DNA of 64,000 nucleotides from positions 9,272,346 to 9,336,345 of the forward strand of contig NC_060906.1 of assembly GCF_014805685.1 (NCBI RefSeq), given 5' to 3'. This stretch comes from Silurus meridionalis (taxonomy: Eukaryota; Chordata; Actinopteri; Siluriformes; Siluridae). This document shows positions 57,545 through 64,000 of the stretch, one piece after another. Under the pieces are notes generated by a model. That model saw only the letters and a list, made by a program, of their open reading frames with translations. It was not told where the DNA came from and did no database searches. Every line of letters begins with the position of its first letter. Position 1 is the first letter of the stretch. The position numbers and the translations under genes were made by a program.

Positions 57545-58200
57545 CAGTGCAGCTGGATTTACAGCGTTTCATTTTTTCCACATATTGTTATGTTACAGCC
57601 TAATATGTATTGATTATTCATAATTAATATCCATTATTTAAAATTCATTATTTTCCTTGGAATTTTACAAACAATATGCCATAATGACAAGGTGAAAGAA
57701 GTTTGTTCGAAATCTTTGCACATTTATTTATTTTTAAAGCCATGAAGTCAGGGAATTGTCTGAGCTCTGAGACAGGATTGTATTGAGGCACAGATTTGGG
57801 GAAGAAACTTTTCCGCAGCACTGAAGGTCCGAATGAGCGCAGTGACCTCCATCATATGTAAATGGAAGATGTTTGGAACCACCGTCCGACCAAATTGAGC
57901 AATCGGGAAAGGGCTTTAGTCAGGGAGATGACCAAGAACCTGATGATCACTATGAAAGATCTCCAGCGTTTCTCTGTGGAGAGAGGAGATCTGTCCAGAA
58001 GGACAACCATCTCTGCTGCACTCCACCAATCAGGCCTGTGTGGTAGAATGGCCAGACAGAAGCCTCTCCTCAGTGAAAGGTATAGGACAGTCCACCTGGA
58101 GTTTCCCAGAAGGCACCTAAAGGACTGTTTCGAAGACTGCTTGAGTCTCAAGTGGAAGTTTGAACATCAAGTGGAAGTTAATTCCACCACCTCGTTGACA
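57545..58200 (+). mobile_element. Tc1/mariner fragment (35226 family)
   Basis: The text shares ends and coding text with the element at 35226-36420 (tttttccacatattgttatgttacagcc; atggccagacagaagcctctcctcagtg). At 57862-58140 the plus strand still reads as a decayed Tc1 transposase N-terminal half (RERALVREMTKNLMITMKDL). It is truncated by the minisatellite at 58246. Confidence 0.65.
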
Positions 58201-58245
58201 GTAAAGAAGAGGGTCTGGAAGAATGTTTCCCTTGTAACCTGAGAG

Positions 58246-58470
58246 ATGCTGGGACCATGGTGGGAGAAATGCTGAGACCATGGTGGGAGAGATGGTGGGA
58301 CCATGGTGGGAGAGTTGATAGGACCATGGTGGGAGAGATGGTGGGACCATGGTGGGAGAGTTGGTGGGACCATGGTGGGAGAGATGATAGGACCATGGTG
58401 GGAGAGATGATAGGACCATGGTGGGAGAGATGGTGGTACCATGGTGAGAGAGATGATGAGACCATGTTTT
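58246..58470. repeat. Minisatellite, 23-bp unit
   Basis: About ten copies of a unit of the form gaccatggtgggagagatgatag with point variation. Because 23 is not a multiple of three, all three minus-strand frames stay open with the same 23-residue repeat; these are not genes. Confidence 0.9.
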
Positions 58471-58499
58471 AATATCGATCGTGTAATTTTTTATTAAAT

Positions 58500-60200
58500 A
58501 AATGTTATGCTCCTCACAAGACAGATAACCTAATCATTTTTTTACAATCTTTAATAATAAAAGAAAATGTAATTTCAATCAATTCAGTTTTCAGACTTGC
58601 AACTCTCCCTGTATAAATAATATATAATCAATAATTAATTGTGTATTTTACAAAATGCTAAATAAAAAAACAAAAAAACAAAAAAAACATAAATATAATG
58701 ATTGTAGTTTATTTATTTATTTATTAATTTAGAATAAATTCTTTATACTAATGAAGACATCACACCTGACAGTACAGACACAAAAGGTAAGAAGAAAAAA
58801 CGATCTAGATGCTCATGCTGATTATTTACAGCTGATTTTTTTCACAGATAAGATTTTTTTTATCAAAGCATATTACAGTTTTAAAAAAGCATGAGTAACA
58901 TTTATGTGTCTGTAGAAATTAAGTAAAGAAAAAGTTTTATCATTTACATGCATGTGTTCGAACACCAATACTTCTATATATAATTGAACAACCAATATAT
59001 ATAATTGAATATAATTGATATATAATTGAAAAACCAACAGAGCAGAGATTCTAACATTAACAAATTATTATTGTAATATATATTTTATTATAATGGCGAT
59101 TATTCTTAGCATTTAAATACTAATTGTTCATGCTGAACAAATTTGTGCAATTGTATATTTTATATGCAAAGCAACTATTATATTCTAGAGAAAATGGTTA
59201 CATAGTGTTGTTGATTAAGTATGCATGTAATATTTTTTGGCGTCTAATAAAAATTTAATAGTGTAGTAAAAATATTCACTCAATTACACACATACTAATA
59301 CAGGAATGTTGTAGTAACGCGTACTGTCCAGTAGACGTCCGTATAGAGCTGAGTGTCAAATTTAATCAGGACCTGGTCCTGTGGATGGGAACCTGAGTTG
59401 ATACCTTTTTCACTTCATGTGTTACTGTTTCAAAAGCTTTATTCAGTTTTTTTTTTTAAATATGAACATTATTATTATAATTATTATTTTGGGCAAATGG
59501 GCAGAAAAATTTATACACACTTAAATAAAAGCACACAATACAGTATGTTGAGATTCTCATTAAACAGTCAATTTGATCAAAACACGTTGCATCCGCAAAA
59601 AGCCACCAGCATTGTCTGATCACACACAACCCTCACACACTCTTCACCCTCCTGACACCTGGAAAAGACCCCAAATAATTTGGGGCCCCATAACAAATTG
59701 GTGCTAAACATCCAGTGCTGAAATGTACATTATATATTATTACATAGACATTTGCACTATTAATTATTACACGGTCAATGTTTACTGTCTCACTGTCTTG
59801 TGCTGTTTTTGCACTAAATATTTGCACTTATGTATGCATATTTGCAAATATATGCACTTAATGTAGTCAGTTCTGTGTTATCTTGTTAATTTGTTTTGAC
59901 TTATGTAGCGCCTCGTTCTTGGGGAAGGTTGTTTTGTTTCATTATTTTCATTATATATTATATATTATATATATAATTATTTTATATTGCAGCCCTAAAC
60001 CGATTTGGAAAATAATATCATTTTACATACCCTGCACTAATTGTACTTTATGTATTACATTATTTTCTTAGTTTTTCATTTTTTTACTTTTGTATCAATC
60101 GCACACCATGACAACTTCCTTGCACATGCAACCCATAATACGTGCCAATGATTCTGATTCTGGTTCTGATTCAATTGTTTTGTTCTGTATATGTAGTATA
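58500..60200. other. Intergenic stretch, mostly unassigned
   Basis: AT-rich. The part at about 59700-60170 (tttgcactatt, gcactaaatatttgcac, tgattctgattctggttctg) resembles a dispersed fish repeat tail, which I cannot name. No exon was seen. Confidence 0.35.
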
Positions 60201-60214
60201 TTAATAATTACAAG

Positions 60215-61205
60215 GAAACACGTGCAGTCATCATTGCGTTGCACAAAAAGGTATTCACAGGCAAGGATATTGCTGCTAGTAAGATTGCACCTAAATCAAC
60301 TATTTATTGGATCATCAAGAACTTCAAGAAGAGAGATTCACTTGTTATTAAGAAGGATGCCCAAGAAGGTCCAGCAAGTGCCAGGAATATCTCCTAAAGT
60401 TGATCACCAGTGCAGAGCTTGTTATGGAATGGCAACAGGAGGTGTGAGTGAGGCTTTTTGAGGATGGTCTGGTGTCAAGAAAGGCAGCAAAGAAGACACT
60501 TCTCTTCAGGAAAGGCATCAGACAGAGGCTGATATTCTGCAAAAGGTACAGGGATTAGACTGCTGAGGACTGGGGTAAAGTCATTCTCTCTGATGAATCT
60601 CCTTTCCAATTGTTTGCGGCATCCGGAAAAAAGTTTGTTCGGAGAAGAAAAGGTGAGCGCTACCATCAGTCCTGTGTCATGTCAACAGTAAAGGATCCTG
60701 AGACCATTCATGTGTGGGGTGCCTTCTCAGCCAAAGGAGTGGGCTGACTTACAGTTTTGCCTAAGAACATAGCAAATAATAAAGAATGGTACAAAAACTT
60801 TTTTTACCAACCATCCAATAACAGTTTGGTGACAAACAATGCCTTTTCAATGCCAACATGATGGAGCACCTTATCCTAAAGCAAAAGTGATAACTAAGTG
60901 GCTCGGAGAAACAAAACATCGAAACTTTCGGTTCATAGACAGGAAGCTCTGTGGACCTTAATCCTATTGAGATCTTGTGGTCAATCATCAAGCGGTGGGA
61001 GGACAAACAAAAACCCACAAACTCCGACAAACTCCAAGCATGGATTGCACAAGAATGTGCTGCACGGGACCAGTCAGGATGTGGCCCAGAAGTTAATTGA
61101 CAGCATACCAGGGCAAATTATAAAGGTCTTGAAAAAGAAGGGTCAACACTGCAAATATTGACTTTTGATGCATAAACTTAAATGTAATTGTGAATAAAAT
61201 CCATT
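60215..61205 (+). mobile_element. Tc1/mariner transposon relic
   Basis: The plus strand carries transposase pieces in several frames: ALHKKVFTGKDIAASKIA near 60235, WGKVILSDESPFQLF near 60570-60620 (catalytic D), and NPIEILWSIIKRWE near 60960-61000 (catalytic E). Stops and shifts throughout. Confidence 0.75.
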
Positions 61206-61328
61206 GAAATGTTTGTAATTATACTTCAGTGTACCATAGTATCATCTGACAAAAAGAGCTAAAAACACTAAAGCAGCAGACTTATATTTATATTAAGTCA
61301 TTCTTAAAACTTTTGGCTACTTTTATAC

Positions 61329-61330
<2 letters not shown>

Positions 61331-61413
<83 letters not shown>

Positions 61414-61651
61414 AGACCAAAAGTTTGGACACACCTTCTCATTCAAGAGTTTTCTTTATTTTCATGACTATGAAAATTGTAGATTCACACTGAAGGCATC
61501 AAAACTATGAATTAACACACGTGGAATTATATACATAATAAAAAATTGAACTGAAAATATGTCATATTGTAGGTTCCTCAAAGTAGCCACCTTTTGCTTA
61601 GATTACTGCTTTGCACACTCTTGGCATTCTCTTGATGCCTACTTTGAAGAA

Positions 61652-61730
<79 letters not shown>
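61331..61730. mobile_element. (TA)n tracts with embedded Tc1-type MITE
   Basis: TA runs at 61331-61408 and 61655-61730 flank a MITE at 61409-61655 that starts gtacagaccaaaagtttgga, as at 45132. The right inverted end of the MITE is missing; the TA run takes its place. Confidence 0.8.
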
Positions 61731-61735
<5 letters not shown>

Positions 61736-62139
61736 GAAATGACAACAAAGACCTATTCAAATTGACTATGTAAACTCCACCCCTGCATAACGAAACCGGA
61801 AATACGTCATCAACCTTCGTCAAAAAGGGCATGTTTGCCCACATCAGCAATAATGCTAAAGGTTGAGAAGTTAATAATGTGGTCAGAGTTTAGACTCTGA
61901 TATTAGATTACACGTAGAACTGCCCAGAGCTTGATTTATACACAAACTGGTACTAACGACAATAATCAACATATCTTGTACAGAAACAGGATCCGACCTC
62001 ACTATTAAACATCTTAAATTTGATTAATAATTTGCTGACCAAACTGCACACGGTTTATTCTATCACCGTAAATGTATTCGGCAATGACTTCCGCATTACC
62101 AAATTATTAAAGCCGCATTATTAGCCAATTACGGAATGA

Positions 62140-62432
62140 GGCTTTTGTGACGTCTATTAGAAAGGGTGGGACCTCAACCCGAGTAAACCAATCAGATTCG
62201 GACAGCAGCTAGCAAGTTTGTTTCAGCGAAAAGAACAGTGGCTGAGGGGGGAACATGATCCACAGCTAGCCGGTTAGATTAGCTCGTTCAAGTCTACACA
62301 CAAGTTGTAAGCTTTTACACGGTTGTTGTTTTTTTTTTGGCCACGTAATTGCGTTTAGTTTATAATTCGCTTGCGCCGGTTTAAAAAAATGCTTCCCGGG
62401 CTGTTTTCCGGGCTGCTGAGGTGAAGTGGGTG
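62140..62432 (+). promoter_or_regulatory. tmem165: tmem165 promoter and 5'UTR
   Basis: A CRE-like site TGACGTCT lies at 62148-62155 and a CCAAT box ACCAATCAG at 62187-62195, then the GC-richer exon 1. No TATA box is visible, as is usual for housekeeping genes. Two short upstream frames occur: 62255-62269 and 62389-62424, the second ending 8 nt before the main start. Confidence 0.5.
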
Positions 62433-63978
62433 ATGGTGGTGGCGGTGGTGGTGTTGCTGAGTGCTGAGAGAGTCTCAAGCATTCAGGAGGAGAACAAATT
62501 ACCTGAAGTCCAGCACCCTGCTGAGGTACTATAACTGTCTCACATCACATACACACCTGGAAATGAGCTCAGTTTGGTTTTCTGGCGTGTTTAGCTTTTA
62601 ATATGGACATGTTTAACTTTTGTGGGAGCCACAATACTAACTTGTATTTCTTGTATTGGCAATAAAAGAGCTGTGTATTTGCATTCAGCTCCACTTACCC
62701 TTTTTCTATAAGTGATCTCTTTCAGTTTATTTGATAAATATTTTCTCTTCACGTTGTTGACAAATAAGTTTATCATATTTAATTAACCAGTCAGTTACAA
62801 TTTTTCTATTGTACAGGTGTTATTACTGTTGTACAAAATATTTTGGCTTCAGTTCTAATTGTATGACAATGTACATTGTCCCCAAGCAGCTTTACAGAGA
62901 TAAAGAAGTTGCAATGTATAAATTAGTTCCTTATAATTATAATAATAATAGAGCTTGTGGCAAGGAAAAAAATTCCAGAAATTGCATGAGGAAGAAACTT
63001 TGAGAGGAACCAGACTCTTCCCATCCTCATTCTCAACACCGAACGTCCAGTCATTACAGTTCCATCATTGTTGAGGTGATGAGGTGCTTAAATGCAGAAA
63101 ACCTTCATCCAGTCTAAATTGCAGTCCCAAGCCATTGTAGAAGACAGTTAATGATACAAGGTGGTATCTAAAAGTTGAGACTAATAGTGCTAACTGGTGC
63201 TATTCTGATCTCTGGTGCTTTTCCGCACCCACTCTCGGGTGGACTTCGCCCTCTTCCCAAAAATGAAGATCCACTGCAGAAGATGCGTTCTTTAAAAAGA
63301 AGACTTCCAGGACACTTTCCAGAAGTGCTAGGAAGACTGGGAGCTCTGTAGCTGTGCAAGGGAACTATGTAAAAACTGGTAGTCTGTAAACATGGATAAA
63401 TAATGTATGTTCTAGTCTAGAAACCTTTTGATACCACCTCATAACAGTCCAAATCCATCCTCATAGTCCTCGAGTTGCTCAGTAACTTTATGGACCTTAA
63501 GGCTGTGTATGTGGAACCAATTGAAGAGAACTCTATCCAGAGCTAGGGTGTGGGGATGAATGAGGCAAATCTGAAAAGAAGAAAGAGACAGGAGATCGAT
63601 TAGAACCCCATACTCTATCCATAGTGTGTATACCATCACTCAAATTGACTCTCTTCCCCCTTATTAGAGGCCTACAGATATTTCTGCAACATCTTTGTCA
63701 GATACGGTGATTTATAATGAAATAACGATGACTATTTCGTCTCTTTGTGCAGAAAGTGCCGACCGTCAAACCTGCAGTTCCAGCTGTCAGTCCAGACGAG
63801 CCTAGTAAAGGAAACCTGGGATTTATCCATGCGTTCGTGGCGGCGATTTCGGTCATCATCGTCTCCGAGCTGGGAGATAAGACTTTCTTCATTGCAGCCA
63901 TCATGGCCATGCGCTATAACCGCCTCACCGTCTTGGCAGGGGCCATGTTGGCTCTGGGTCTCATGACTTGCCTGTCAG
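62433..63978 (+). CDS. tmem165: Transmembrane protein 165 (Golgi cation/proton transporter family), first two coding exons
   Basis: Tmem165 is a Golgi membrane protein of the UPF0016 (Gdt1) family, needed for Golgi manganese supply and glycosylation; human defects cause a congenital glycosylation disorder. Exon 1 (62433-62525) encodes MVVAVVVLLSAERVSS, a short hydrophobic N-terminus, ending at GAG|gtact. Exon 2 (63753-63978) encodes a lumenal linker, then GFIHAFVAAISVIIVSELGDKTFFIAAI; the ELGDKT signature binds the transported ion. It ends TCA G|gtagc in phase 1. The gene continues beyond the window. The 62433 start is the first ATG in frame after an in-frame TAA at 62382. Exon 2 is almost identical to mammalian TMEM165 over the membrane part. 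Confidence 0.93.
62866..63420 (+). repeat. Dispersed fish repeat in tmem165 intron 1
   Basis: The text aagcagctttacagagat, gtggcaaggaaaa and gaggaagaaactttgagagga matches the family at 1990-2800. The right boundary is approximate. Confidence 0.5.
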
Positions 63979-64000
63979 GTAGCGTAAACTCAAGGATTTG

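Noticed and set aside
58117..58472. Proline/tryptophan-rich frames of about 90-100 residues in three frames
   Set aside because: All three frames come from the 23-bp minisatellite; equal openness in three frames argues against coding.

Overview
The window looks like a teleost nuclear genome. It is AT-rich, full of (TA)n and (CA)n microsatellites and Tc1/mariner copies, and holds two vertebrate genes with fish-style compact exons. Catfish-like (siluriform or related) repeat content is my inference, not proven. The two host genes are kdr (VEGF receptor 2), complete on the minus strand at 16691-48776 in 30 coding exons, and the first two coding exons of tmem165 on the plus strand at 62433-63978, running off the right edge. 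KDR and TMEM165 lie close together in human as well, which supports the assignment and suggests the kdr (not kdrl) paralogue.

Layout. 1-3670: Tc1 relics, a (TG)n tract and a dispersed repeat. 3670-12360: a stack of transposons. A minus-strand RTE-like LINE is split by a Tol2-like hAT element (3862-11407), and a second, inverted copy of the same hAT (6660-10113) sits inside it. The target-site duplications resolve the order of events. Both hAT copies carry many tRNA-like modules with A-box and B-box motifs, partly as a tandem array. 12.4-16.7 kb: intergenic sequence, microsatellites and the kdr 3' end.

16.7-48.8 kb: kdr. The splice phases of all 30 exons join into one 1345-codon frame, apart from a single missing base in exon 5 (about 45824) that would stop the protein after about 193 residues. 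Introns carry a decayed Ty3/Gypsy element, two solo LTRs, several Tc1 copies, MITEs, SINEs and a DIRS-like element with inverted terminal repeats.

49-62 kb: intergenic, with Tc1 relics, SINE pieces, one well-formed tRNA-Asp(GTC) gene on the minus strand and a 23-bp minisatellite. No exon of a third protein-coding gene was recognised there. 62.1-64 kb: tmem165 promoter (CRE-like and CCAAT motifs), exon 1 and exon 2.

The two genes have no direct pathway link. Kdr is the endothelial VEGF receptor tyrosine kinase; Tmem165 is a Golgi membrane protein of the UPF0016 cation-transporter family. The most unusual signal is the self-nested hAT carrying a tRNA-like array.
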